Part shown: positions 8,782 through 16,594 of the stretch, piece by piece
How positions within the stretch are numbered: the stretch's first letter is position 1
Layout: each line of letters opens with the position of its first letter
Assembly (NCBI RefSeq): GCF_016839145.1
Contig: NZ_CP069302.1
Location: 310,001 to 374,000 of the forward strand
Source of the DNA: Shinella sp. PSBB067
GTDB lineage: Bacteria > Pseudomonadota > Alphaproteobacteria > Rhizobiales > Rhizobiaceae
Direction of reading: 5' to 3'
DNA length: 64,000 bases
Position numbers and translations under genes: made by a program
The notes under the pieces: model-generated
Told to the model about the DNA's origin: nothing
The model's database searches: none
The model's input: the letters and a program-made list of their open reading frames with translations, nothing else

Positions 8782-8810
8782 CGGCGCGCCTTGCGGATTA
8801 AGGCGCGCCG
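8782..8810. terminator. Hairpin at the end of the erythritol operon
   Basis: CGGCGCGCCTT (8782-8792) and AAGGCGCGCCG (8800-8810) form an 11-bp perfect stem with a 7-nt loop, 10 bp past the stop codon of the last ery gene on the minus strand. No strong T-run follows, so it may stop transcription weakly or protect the 3' end. The remainder of 8556-8781 shows no gene. Confidence 0.6.
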
Positions 8811-8819
8811 CTCGTCCGC

Positions 8820-9278
8820 CTAGCTGGCGGCGTTGTACTTGGCGTCCACCGCGTCGATCGCCTTGACGTTGCCGGCGGAGCGGCCGTTCTCGTCGAAGGT
8901 CTGGGCGAGATAGGCGTCGGCGATGGCCTTGGCCAGCTCCGAGCCGATGACGCGGGCGCCCATGGTGATGATCTGCGCGTTGTTGGAGAGCGCGGCGCGC
9001 TCGGCCGAATAGGTGTCGTGCGTCAGCGCGGCGCGGATGCCGGGCACCTTGTTGGCCGAGATGCAGACGCCGATGCCGGTGCCGCAGACGAGGATGGCGC
9101 GGTCGTATTCGCCGGCGATGACGGCCGAGGCGACGCGGTCGGAGAGATTGGCGTAGAAGGCGTCCGCGCCGGCATCGGTGCGCGAGACCTCGTGCACGTC
9201 GTGGCGGTCCTTCAGGTGATCGGCGAGGACCTTGGCAAGGCCTTCGCCCGCGCTGTCACCGGCAATGGCGAGTTTCAT
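8820..9278 (-). CDS. eryI: D-erythrulose 4-phosphate isomerase, RpiB/LacAB family
   Basis: A 152-residue RpiB-fold isomerase expected to convert D-erythrulose 4-phosphate to D-erythrose 4-phosphate, the last step of erythritol catabolism before the pentose phosphate pathway. Visible are [14 protein letters not shown] at the N-terminus (where ribose-phosphate isomerases usually have a DHAG motif), the catalytic cysteine in [15 protein letters not shown], and [16 protein letters not shown]. The ATG at 9278 has AGGAG 6-7 bp upstream. It is the last gene of the eryABCDHI operon, 13 bp after eryH. The assignment over plain RpiB rests on operon position and the changed N-terminal motif. Confidence 0.87.
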   Translation of the reverse strand: MKLAIAGDSAGEGLAKVLADHLKDRHDVHEVSRTDAGADAFYANLSDRVASAVIAGEYDRAILVCGTGIGVCISANKVPGIRAALTHDTYSAERAALSNNAQIITMGARVIGSELAKAIADAYLAQTFDENGRSAGNVKAIDAVDAKYNAAS

Positions 9279-9291
9279 GGGAAGTCTCCTT

Positions 9292-10062
9292 TCAGATGGT
9301 GGCGGCTGCGCGCGCCAGGATGTCGAGATAGCCTTCAACCTTCCAGGCTGAGCGGCCGATGAAGAGCCCGTCGATGTCGGGGCAGGCGATCAGTTCCGCG
9401 CAGTTCTGCGGGTTGACCGAACCGCCGTAGAGGCAGGGAATGCGGCGGCCGAGAATGTTCTGCGCCACCTTGGCGATCTCGGCGTGGCGCGCGTTCGCAT
9501 AGTCCGCGCTTGCCGGGATGCCCTTCTCGCCGATGGCCCATACGGGCTCGTAGGCGAGCAGGATCTCCGCCTCCTTCTGCGCGCCGTCGAGCTTGCCGAG
9601 GGCGCCGCGCACCTGCTGCGCCAGCACATCCGCCGCCCGGCCGCTTTCGCGGTCGGCGAGCGTTTCGCCGATGCAGATGAGCGGCACGAGCCCGTGGCGC
9701 ACCGCCGCCTCCGTCTTGAGGCCGACCGTCTCGTCCGTCTCGCCGAAATGCTCGCGGCGTTCGGAATGGCCGAGTTCGACGAGGTCGAGATTGCAGTCCT
9801 TCAGCATCACGGGCGAGACCTCGCCCGTCCAGGCACCTTCGTCGGCCCAATGCATGTTCTGGGCGCCGACCTTGACGGAGGTGCCGGAAAGCATGGCCTT
9901 GACCTCGCGCACGGCGGTAAAGGGCGGGATGACGAAGCGCTGGATGCGGGCGTCGGCATCGCCATCCGCCGCCTTCAGGCCCTCGGCGAAGGACTTCGCC
10001 TCGGCGAGCGTCTTGTTCATCTTCCAGCTCGTGCCGACCCAGAACTTCCGGCCTTGGCTCAT
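9292..10062 (-). CDS. eryH: L-erythrulose 1-phosphate isomerase, triosephosphate isomerase family
   Basis: A 256-residue TIM barrel with the full catalytic set: Asn/Lys in GTSWKMNKT, His in [14 protein letters not shown], Glu in [12 protein letters not shown] (loop 6) and the phosphate loop YGGSVNPQN. In the erythritol pathway the TpiA paralogue EryH isomerises L-erythrulose 1-phosphate to D-erythrulose 4-phosphate. It is sandwiched between eryD and eryI, exactly as in Brucella and rhizobial erythritol loci. A housekeeping triosephosphate isomerase role is possible biochemically, but the operon context argues for the tetrulose activity. Confidence 0.9.
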   Translation of the reverse strand: MSQGRKFWVGTSWKMNKTLAEAKSFAEGLKAADGDADARIQRFVIPPFTAVREVKAMLSGTSVKVGAQNMHWADEGAWTGEVSPVMLKDCNLDLVELGHSERREHFGETDETVGLKTEAAVRHGLVPLICIGETLADRESGRAADVLAQQVRGALGKLDGAQKEAEILLAYEPVWAIGEKGIPASADYANARHAEIAKVAQNILGRRIPCLYGGSVNPQNCAELIACPDIDGLFIGRSAWKVEGYLDILARAAATI

Positions 10063-10093
10063 GTCGTCGTCTCCCTATCGGTTTCTGTTTTCT

Positions 10094-11038
10094 TCATGTC
10101 GAGGTCCGCAGGAGGAGCCGCGCCGTCCGCTCGTCCGTGATCAGGCCGTGGAGCTTGTGGCTGTGCAGCACGGCGCGGATCGCCTCTGTCTTCACGGGGC
10201 CGCCGGCGATGGCGACGATCCGGTCCCCATCGGTCTCGGAGAACGAGGCGGCAAGCGTGCGGGCGGTCACCGCCGTCTCAAGGATGCGCCCCTTGTTGTC
10301 GAAGAAATGGCCGAGCAGTTCGCCGACGCCGCCGAGCGCGGCGATCTCCTCCAGTTCGTCCGGCTGCAACATGCCGGATTTGACGAGATGGGCCTGGTTG
10401 TCGACGGTGCCGATGCCGACGATCTTGAGGTCGGCGCGCCGCGCAAGGTCGAAGACCTCCTTGACGCCGCGCTGGGCGAGCAGCACCTCGCGGTCCTCCT
10501 CCGTATTGGCGAAGAAGGGCACGGGCATCACATAGGCCTGCGTGCCGGTCTTCTCCGCGAGGCGATGCATCACGTCATAGGGGTTGGCCGCATAGTTGCG
10601 GGTGAGCCCGCCGAGCAGGGAGACGAAGCGCGTGCCGCTCGCGGCGATGCGCGGCAGGTGGCGGACGGCGGCCGACAGCGTTCGGCCATGGCCGAGCCCG
10701 ATGACGGCCGCTTCCCCGCGCTCGATTTCCCGGCGAAGGAAGTCCGCGCCCGCATGGCCGAGGGTGGTGAGCGCCAGCGCATCGTCGTCCGTATCGGGCG
10801 CGACCTCGCAATAGTCGAGCCCGTAGCGGGTCGAGAGCTCGACTTCGAGGTTGGCGCATTCGGCGATCTCGCCGTCGATGCTGACCTTCACCAGGCCGTC
10901 GGCGACCGCGCGCGCGATCAGCCGGTGCGCCTTCACCGAGGGAATGCCGAGCCGCTTGGCAACGGCCGACTGGGTGAACCCGCCGATATAGTGCAGCCAT
11001 GCGGCGCGGACTGCGAGGGAGTGTTCATTGTCGGTCAT
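10094..11038 (-). CDS. eryD: Erythritol operon repressor, SorC/DeoR-type sugar-binding regulator
   Basis: A 314-residue regulator with an N-terminal HTH (residues ~10-50; YIGGFTQSAVAKRLGIPSVKAHRLI) and a long C-terminal sugar-phosphate-binding domain of the SorC type (VIGLGHGRTLSAAVRHL; FDLARRADLKIVGIGTVDNQAH; IVAIAGGPVKTEAIRAVL). In Brucella, EryD represses the ery genes until erythritol is present. It lies between eryC and eryH in the same operon, which implies autoregulation. The length fits the family (~315). Candidate operators are listed in the eryA / DUF2291 intergenic region. Confidence 0.9.
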   Translation of the reverse strand: MTDNEHSLAVRAAWLHYIGGFTQSAVAKRLGIPSVKAHRLIARAVADGLVKVSIDGEIAECANLEVELSTRYGLDYCEVAPDTDDDALALTTLGHAGADFLRREIERGEAAVIGLGHGRTLSAAVRHLPRIAASGTRFVSLLGGLTRNYAANPYDVMHRLAEKTGTQAYVMPVPFFANTEEDREVLLAQRGVKEVFDLARRADLKIVGIGTVDNQAHLVKSGMLQPDELEEIAALGGVGELLGHFFDNKGRILETAVTARTLAASFSETDGDRIVAIAGGPVKTEAIRAVLHSHKLHGLITDERTARLLLRTST

Positions 11039-11131
11039 CGGCGATTCCTGTCCTGCCTTCAGCCGAAGCGGTCTTCAGGCCAAGTCCTAGAGCATTTCCG
11101 CTTTCGCTGGAATTGACCGGGCAGGCGGCGG

Positions 11132-12067
11132 TCAGCCCAGCTTCAGGTCGGATGCGCCCGTATCGATATGCGGTGCCCAGAAGGCGATGCTTTCGGCGAT
11201 CTGCGCAATGACCTCACGGTCGTTCGGCTCGCGTTCCTTGAAGGAGAGTTCGAGGCAGATCTCGTTGTCGACGGCGCCGCCGTCCGCGAAGGCCTTGAGG
11301 AGCGGCTCCGGCTGGATCCTCCCCCTGGCGTTGAATTCGGCGGTGAAAGGCCGGTGGCCGCCCTTGTCCATCAGGCTCTGCTTGATATGGATGGTCGGCG
11401 AGACCTTTGGCACGGCGCGCGCCCAGGCGTAAGGGTCGAAATCATCGGGGTTGCCGGAGGTGACGTCGCCGTGGTCGATGTCGGCCATCATCCACATGGG
11501 GATGGCCATGTCCGCCGCGGTGAGCCGGTCCTGGAGCGCCATGCAGGCCTTTATCGTCTCGCCGAATTCGCGGCCGATGCTCATCGGCTCCCAGAAGACG
11601 TAGGAAAGGCCCGCGCCGCTGGCGTGCTCGGCGACCTCGGCCCAGCAGTCGATGGCGATGCGGGTCAGTTCCTCGCGGCGGGCCGGATCGTCGTAATCCT
11701 TGTAGGTGAAGATGGCGAACTGGGTGCCGACGGAGGTGCCGCCGAGATCGCCGATGATGTCGGCGAAGGTCTTGAACCAGTCGACATAGTAGCGGCGCAC
11801 ATCCGCATCCGGATGGCCGAAATGGTTGAGGCGTCCATAGGGGCCGGTCATGCCCGAGGTGACGCGCACGCCGGTGCGCTGGAGCGCACGGTCCATCTGG
11901 CGCGTCAGCCGGCGGATCGTCGCGGCGTTCCAGCTCGGATTGATGAATTCGTGCGTCAACTGGAGGTCGCGCAGGCGAAGGTCCCGTGCGACGGTCTCGA
12001 CCAGGTCGTCGGGATCGGCGAAGCGGTTGACCAGCGGATTGGTGTTGAGCGAAAGCGTCAGCGGCAT
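11132..12067 (-). CDS. eryC: D-erythrulose 1-phosphate 3-epimerase, sugar phosphate isomerase/epimerase family
   Basis: A 311-residue xylose-isomerase-like TIM barrel that should epimerise D-erythrulose 1-phosphate to L-erythrulose 1-phosphate. Metal and substrate motifs include LSYVFWEPMSIGREFG (metal-binding Glu), MMADIDHGD and SPTIHIKQSLMDKGGHRPF. The ATG at 12067 starts MPLTLSLNTNPLVNRF; the longer upstream frame runs inside eryB and is a shadow. It starts 8 bp after the eryB stop. The 93-bp gap to eryD holds a short GC-rich interrupted repeat (TAGAGCATTTCC...GGAATT) and nothing else obvious. Confidence 0.9.
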   Translation of the reverse strand: MPLTLSLNTNPLVNRFADPDDLVETVARDLRLRDLQLTHEFINPSWNAATIRRLTRQMDRALQRTGVRVTSGMTGPYGRLNHFGHPDADVRRYYVDWFKTFADIIGDLGGTSVGTQFAIFTYKDYDDPARREELTRIAIDCWAEVAEHASGAGLSYVFWEPMSIGREFGETIKACMALQDRLTAADMAIPMWMMADIDHGDVTSGNPDDFDPYAWARAVPKVSPTIHIKQSLMDKGGHRPFTAEFNARGRIQPEPLLKAFADGGAVDNEICLELSFKEREPNDREVIAQIAESIAFWAPHIDTGASDLKLG

Positions 12068-12075
12068 GGTCGTCC

Positions 12076-13587
12076 TCAGGCGGCGGCAGGGCGGGCGGCA
12101 TCGAACCAGTCGGCAAAGGCCGCGCGCTCGGCTTCCGTCAGGTGCAGGTAGTGCTTGGTGCGGCGGTAGAGGATGTCCTCCACCGTCTGCGCCCATTCGG
12201 TGGCGACGAGATAGCGGGCTTCCGCCTCGTAGAACTGGCCACCGAAATGCCGGCCGAGCCCTTCGAGGCCGGTCGCGCCGCCGACGACGGCCTTGGTGCG
12301 CGTGCCGTAGAGGCGGCCGTAATGGTGCACCAGCTTGCGCGGCATCCACGGATAGGCGTCGCGCAGGCCGTTGGCGAAGGTCTCGTAGTCGGCGTTCGGC
12401 ATGTCGCCGCCGGGCAGCGGGGCCTTCTCCGTCCAGTCGCCGCCCATGGTGGGGAAGATGTGCCCGAGGCGATGCATGCCGCGCTCGGCGAGCTCGCGGA
12501 AGGTGGTGATCTTGCCGCCGAAGACGTTGAGCAGCGGCGCGCCGCCCGTCTCGTCGAGGTCGAAGACATAGTCGCGGGTGACGGCGGAGGGATTGCCCTT
12601 GCCGTCGTCGAAGAGCGGGCGCACGCCGGAGAAGGAGTGCAGCACGTCCTGCCGGCGCAGCTTCTCCTTGAAGTAGCGGTTCACGGCCTTCAACAGGTAG
12701 TCGATCTCCGTCTCGTCGGCCGAGACGTCCTCGGCGCGGCCCTCATAGGCGATGTCGGTGGTGCCGATCAGCGCCTTGTCGCCCTCGTAGGGGTTGATGA
12801 AGATGACGCGCTTGTCGTGGTTCTGCACCAGATAGGCGTTCGCCCCCGACCAGAACTTCGGCACGATGATGTGGCTGCCCTTGACGAGGCGGACATTGCG
12901 CGTGGAGTTGGAGCCGGCGACGCGGTTGATGACGTCGGACACCCACGGGCCGGCGCAGTTGACGACGCATTTCGCGCGGAAGGCGCGGGTCTCGCCCGTC
13001 ACGCGGTTCTTCGTCTCCACGATCCAGACACCGTTTTCGCGGCGGGCGGAGACGGCCGGCGAACGGGTCAGCACCACGGCGCCCTTTTCCGCCGCGCCGA
13101 GCGCGTTGAGGGTCACGAGGCGGGCGTCGTCCACCCAGCAGTCGGAATATTCGAAGCCGCGGGTGTACTGGTCGAGGATCGGCGTGCCCTCGGGATCGCG
13201 CGCAAGGTCCAGCGTGCGCGTGCCGGGCAGCTTCTTCCGGCCGCCGAGATGATCGTAGAGGAAAAGGCCGAGGCGCACGAGCCAGGCGGGACGATCCTCG
13301 GGGCTGTGCGGTAGGACGAAGCGCATCGGCCAGATGATGTGCGGGGCGGCGTTGAGCAGCACCTCGCGCTCGATCAGCGCTTCGCGCACCAGCCGGAATT
13401 CGTAATATTCGAGGTAGCGCAGGCCGCCGTGCACCAGCTTGCCGGACCGGGAGGAGGTGCCCTCGGCAAGGTCGTCCTTTTCGCACAGCACGACCTTCAG
13501 GCCGCGGCCCGCCGCGTCGCGCGCGATGCCGGCGCCGTTGATGCCGCCACCGATCACGAAGAGGTCAATAAGCTCGGGCTCGTTCAT
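12076..13587 (-). CDS. eryB: D-erythritol 1-phosphate dehydrogenase, FAD-dependent (GlpD family)
   Basis: A 503-residue flavoprotein that oxidises erythritol phosphate to the tetrulose phosphate and passes electrons to quinone at the membrane. It has the dinucleotide-binding GGGINGAGIARDAAGRG at residues ~11-27, GTSSRSGKLVHGGLRYLEYYEF, DYVFDLDETGG, and the late FAD contact NVFGGKITTFRELAE. The C-terminal DUF-type helical domain of GlpD follows. The ATG at 13587 (MNEPELID) has GGAGA upstream; the ATG at 13608 is less well placed. Its place between eryA and eryC separates it from a true glycerol-3-phosphate dehydrogenase. Confidence 0.91.
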   Translation of the reverse strand: MNEPELIDLFVIGGGINGAGIARDAAGRGLKVVLCEKDDLAEGTSSRSGKLVHGGLRYLEYYEFRLVREALIEREVLLNAAPHIIWPMRFVLPHSPEDRPAWLVRLGLFLYDHLGGRKKLPGTRTLDLARDPEGTPILDQYTRGFEYSDCWVDDARLVTLNALGAAEKGAVVLTRSPAVSARRENGVWIVETKNRVTGETRAFRAKCVVNCAGPWVSDVINRVAGSNSTRNVRLVKGSHIIVPKFWSGANAYLVQNHDKRVIFINPYEGDKALIGTTDIAYEGRAEDVSADETEIDYLLKAVNRYFKEKLRRQDVLHSFSGVRPLFDDGKGNPSAVTRDYVFDLDETGGAPLLNVFGGKITTFRELAERGMHRLGHIFPTMGGDWTEKAPLPGGDMPNADYETFANGLRDAYPWMPRKLVHHYGRLYGTRTKAVVGGATGLEGLGRHFGGQFYEAEARYLVATEWAQTVEDILYRRTKHYLHLTEAERAAFADWFDAARPAAA

Positions 13588-13635
13588 CCAGGTCTCCTTC
13601 GACGCCACCCGCCGGGCGGCGCATTCCTCGTTTCG

Positions 13636-15186
13636 TCAGCGCGCGGCCAGGATGTCCCAGGCGGGCGCAATGCCCCGGCGAACATCCGAATAGGCGGCAA
13701 AGAGGCGCGTCATGCGTTCGGTGTCTTCGGGCTTCGGCCGTTCGGCCTCGCCGAGTTCCGGCGTCACCCAGTCGGCAATGCAGTCGTCCATCGTGCGGTA
13801 TGCGCCGATGGCGACCGCGGCCATCATCGAGGCGCCGGCCGCGCCCGCTTCCTCGCGCGTGCTGACACGGACAGGCGCGCCGAGCGCGGCACCGAGCGTG
13901 CCCCGCAGGGCGGCCGAGCGGGCCGCGCCGCCGCTGATGCGCAGTTCGGCGGGCAGCGTGCCCATGGCGGCGTAGCAATCGCGCGTCGCCATGCCGAGGC
14001 CTTCGAGGACGGCGCGCACGAGATCGGGATAGCGATGGCGGCTGGAAAGGCCGGTGAAGTTGGCGCGGGCGCGGGCATTGACGAAGGGACCGCGCTCGCC
14101 GGCCTCGGAAATGTAGGGGTGATAGAGGATATTGCCGGGCTTGCTGGCGGCGAACCACTGGTCGACGCGGCCGATCATCTCGCTGAGCCCGACGGTGACG
14201 CCGAATTCACCGAGAAGGTCTGCGCCGAGCTGGAGCAGCCAGTCGAGGTTGATCGTCGCACCCATGTTGGTCTGCACCTGCGTGACGATGCCGGGGATCG
14301 GCAGGGCGATGACGTAGCCGGTGCGCTCGGCATTCAGCACCACATCGGAAACGGGCTTGGCGAGAAGATGCACACCCGTCGAGCCGATGGCCGAGCAGGC
14401 GGCGTTGCGGCCCTCGCTGCGCACGCCCGCGCCGAGCGCCGTCATGCACATGTCGACATAGCCGAGGCAGACCGGCGTGCCGGCCTTCAGGCCGGACGCC
14501 GCGGCCGCTTCCGCCGTCAGCGGATGGGCGGTTTCTGTGCCCTCGATCACCTCCGGCAGCAGGGCGCGGCGATGCGTCAGGCCGAGGGCGGCGAGCACGT
14601 CGCTGTCGTAGCTGCGGGTGCGGAAATTGCCGAAGGTGAAGCTGACTTCGGACGGGTCGGTGGCGCGGATGCCCGTCAGGTTGAGGTAGAGCCAGTCCTT
14701 GCAGTGCATGGCCGTCTCGGCGCCGGCGAGCAGTTCCGGGAAATACCGGTCCATGTGGGCAAGCTGGGCGCCCTGCTGGCAGGTGTTGAGGCCGGTGCCC
14801 GTCGCCTCGAACCGTGCGCGGTCGGCCTGCGTGGCGGCGAGGCGCTCGACGGTCGGTGCGGCGCGGGCGTCAAGCCATAGCCAGGCATCGCCCGCCGGCC
14901 GGTTGCCCGCCCCGACGAGCCAGGTGCCGTCCCCCTGGCCGGTGACGGCGATGGAGGCGGTGCGGCCGGCGAGGCCCTCCACCTTTTCGGCGAGCCCGCG
15001 CAGGGCGCGCGTGCAGTCGAGCCAGGTCTGGTCGAGGGACTGCGTGACGGCGCCGTCGTCGCCGGTCGTATAGGTGTTGCGGACGGAGGCGCTGGCGATC
15101 TGCCGGCCGCCGAGGCTGAAGGCGACGGCCTTCATGACGGACGTGCCGGCGTCGATGCCGATGATCAGGTCTGCGGTCTCAGCCAT
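13636..15186 (-). CDS. eryA: Erythritol kinase, FGGY family
   Basis: A 516-residue FGGY carbohydrate kinase that phosphorylates erythritol with ATP, the entry step of the pathway. Phosphate-1 motif IIGIDAGTSVMKAVAFSL opens the protein. WLWLDARAAPT and GSTGVHLLAK mark domain I, and LRISGGAARSAALRGTLGAALGAPV followed by EEAGAAGASMMAAVAIG is the FGGY C-terminal signature. The ATG at 15186 follows a weak CAGG ribosome site; in-frame ATGs further upstream run into the promoter region and give non-homologous sequence. First gene of the eryABCDHI operon. Confidence 0.92.
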   Translation of the reverse strand: MAETADLIIGIDAGTSVMKAVAFSLGGRQIASASVRNTYTTGDDGAVTQSLDQTWLDCTRALRGLAEKVEGLAGRTASIAVTGQGDGTWLVGAGNRPAGDAWLWLDARAAPTVERLAATQADRARFEATGTGLNTCQQGAQLAHMDRYFPELLAGAETAMHCKDWLYLNLTGIRATDPSEVSFTFGNFRTRSYDSDVLAALGLTHRRALLPEVIEGTETAHPLTAEAAAASGLKAGTPVCLGYVDMCMTALGAGVRSEGRNAACSAIGSTGVHLLAKPVSDVVLNAERTGYVIALPIPGIVTQVQTNMGATINLDWLLQLGADLLGEFGVTVGLSEMIGRVDQWFAASKPGNILYHPYISEAGERGPFVNARARANFTGLSSRHRYPDLVRAVLEGLGMATRDCYAAMGTLPAELRISGGAARSAALRGTLGAALGAPVRVSTREEAGAAGASMMAAVAIGAYRTMDDCIADWVTPELGEAERPKPEDTERMTRLFAAYSDVRRGIAPAWDILAAR

Positions 15187-15340
15187 GGGGCACGCCTGCG
15201 CGGCCCGCGACGGCCCTTGCCGCTTCGACTGGCGCGAAACAGAGCATTCGATCCTCCCGATAGTCTTCCACGAAAGCGCGCGCTGCTTTCCGGCCCGGCC
15301 CTGGACGTCAACGCAGAGCTTCCGGACGTCGCAAAAGAAC

Positions 15341-15357
15341 ATAACACAAAGTTATCG
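15341..15357. promoter_or_regulatory. Candidate EryD operator, eryA side
   Basis: ATAAC-ACAAA-GTTAT is a 5-bp inverted repeat with a 5-nt spacer, followed by CG. The 17-nt stretch matches a second site at 15719-15735 in 12 of 17 positions, sharing ATAACAC at one end and TATCG at the other. It lies about 155 bp before the eryA start. Confidence 0.5.
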
Positions 15358-15690
15358 TGTGTCTCGTAAAATTTTTCCGGTCACGAATTTTTTTTCAGAT
15401 AGGATGAAAGCCTGTGGAAACGGGCCGGCCGGCGTGCTCTCGGCGCTGCCGTGCCCTCCACGGCTGGCCCGCCCCTGACGCAGGGCTCGCCTCCGAAGAG
15501 CCTGGTAGAGCCGGATTTTTTGCAATTTTCCAATTCTATTCATTTGGTTGCGGCGATCCTGCGTACCTGCCGGACTGCAGATGGCCGCGCCGGCCTGACG
15601 AGGGCCTCCTCAAGACGCGGGGGTGAAATATTTCGGTGAAAAAGTGGAGCTGGATGGCGTGGCGGTTCGAAAAGGCCGATTGACAGGCCA

Positions 15691-15703
15691 TGTTAATTTA
15701 ACA
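15691..15703. promoter_or_regulatory. Palindrome in the eryEFG-side promoter
   Basis: TGTTAA-T-TTAACA is a perfect 6-bp inverted repeat with one central base in the AT-rich island. It may be an operator or part of a promoter. It sits 16 bp before the next candidate site. Confidence 0.45.
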
Positions 15704-15718
15704 TATATACTGCGACAT

Positions 15719-15735
15719 ATAACACGCTTATATCG
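15719..15735. promoter_or_regulatory. Candidate EryD operator, eryEFG side
   Basis: ATAACACGCTTATATCG shares 12 of 17 positions with the site at 15341-15357. It is embedded in a wider imperfect inverted repeat from 15712 to 15736 (ATATAA against TTATAT, flanked by GCG and CGC). It lies about 210 bp before the first gene of the transporter operon. Confidence 0.5.
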
Positions 15736-15943
15736 CAACTGCGAAAATGTGTGCAATGCAGCGCAAGGCGGGTGAGGAGATCCGGCCGGCGCGTTCAGGG
15801 AGGGCATCATGAGATATTCCGTTTGGAACGCATCGGCGCTCGGCCGGTCCGCCGCAGGCGTGCCCCTCGGCGCATGTCCCGCGCCGGCCTCCTGCCGCCG
15901 CTCCCGCTGACCTCTCCATCGTTCAACCGCAAGGCCGACCGAC

Positions 15944-16594
15944 ATGACCGACGCCACGTTATCGAAATCGCCCCAGCCCGCGCGTAGCTATCGTTGGATC
16001 GGCATCGCCGCAGTCGTCGTGCTGCTCGGCGCCATGGCCTTCGACACGAAGATCGTGCGGATCGGCTCGGAAAACGACGTCCAGGTGAAGCGGTTCTCGC
16101 CGGAGGCCTTCGGCGCCGAGCAGTTCCCCCTCATCCGCCAGAACGTCGAGACGCGTGCCGTCGATGCGGCCGAGCTGTCGCAGGCGATCGCCGCCGACAA
16201 GAAGGCGGCGGGCGAGAAATACGGCGTCGCGACCTCCGTCGGCCCCGTCGTCCCGGTCAAGTTTACCGGCGTCGTCGGGGAACGCAAGGCGAACTACAAT
16301 GTCGTGGCGGTCGAGGGGCTTCCGGCCGAACTGACCGTGCGCGTGCAGACGGGCCCGGCGCTCAACGGCACGGACCTGCGCGATGCGACCGGCCAGATCG
16401 AGTTCGGCCAGTTCAGGAACCAGATCGAATACCAGGACGCGGGATCGGCCCTCAACAACGAGGTCAAGAAGGTCGTGCTCGGCGGCATCGACCCGGCGGC
16501 GCTCACCGGCAAGACCGTCTTGGTGGTCGGCGTCTTCAAGCTGGTCAACCCGAAGAGCTGGATCGTCACGCCCGTGAGGTTCGATGTCCAATGA
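15944..16594 (+). CDS. DUF2291 family exported/anchored protein leading the erythritol transporter operon
   Basis: A 216-residue protein with one N-terminal hydrophobic segment (residues ~17-33, IGIAAVVVLLGAMAF) and no lipobox cysteine visible, followed by a periplasmic-type domain. It contains EAFGAEQFPLIRQNVETRAVD, TGVVGERKANYNVVAVEGLP and DATGQIEFGQFRNQIEYQDAGSALNNEV. This pattern matches DUF2291 proteins, which commonly sit beside ribose-type ABC transporters and have no established role. Its stop overlaps the ATPase start (ATGA), so it is translationally coupled to eryE. I infer an accessory role in polyol uptake. Confidence 0.72.
   Translation: MTDATLSKSPQPARSYRWIGIAAVVVLLGAMAFDTKIVRIGSENDVQVKRFSPEAFGAEQFPLIRQNVETRAVDAAELSQAIAADKKAAGEKYGVATSVGPVVPVKFTGVVGERKANYNVVAVEGLPAELTVRVQTGPALNGTDLRDATGQIEFGQFRNQIEYQDAGSALNNEVKKVVLGGIDPAALTGKTVLVVGVFKLVNPKSWIVTPVRFDVQ

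Larger units (their letters stand above)
15187..15943. promoter_or_regulatory. 757-bp divergent promoter region of the two ery operons
   Basis: No convincing gene lies here. Two AT-richer islands (about 15335-15420 and 15640-15745) stand out against GC-rich flanks and carry inverted repeats. The space between them is GC-rich and unremarkable. It must contain the promoters of eryA (minus) and of the DUF2291-eryEFG operon (plus), and it is the natural target of EryD. Confidence 0.75.

Noticed and set aside
11039..11131. TAGAGCATTTCC...GGAATT as an eryC/eryD operator
   Set aside because: Short imperfect repeat of a kind that recurs in rhizobial intergenic DNA; no match to the other candidate EryD sites.
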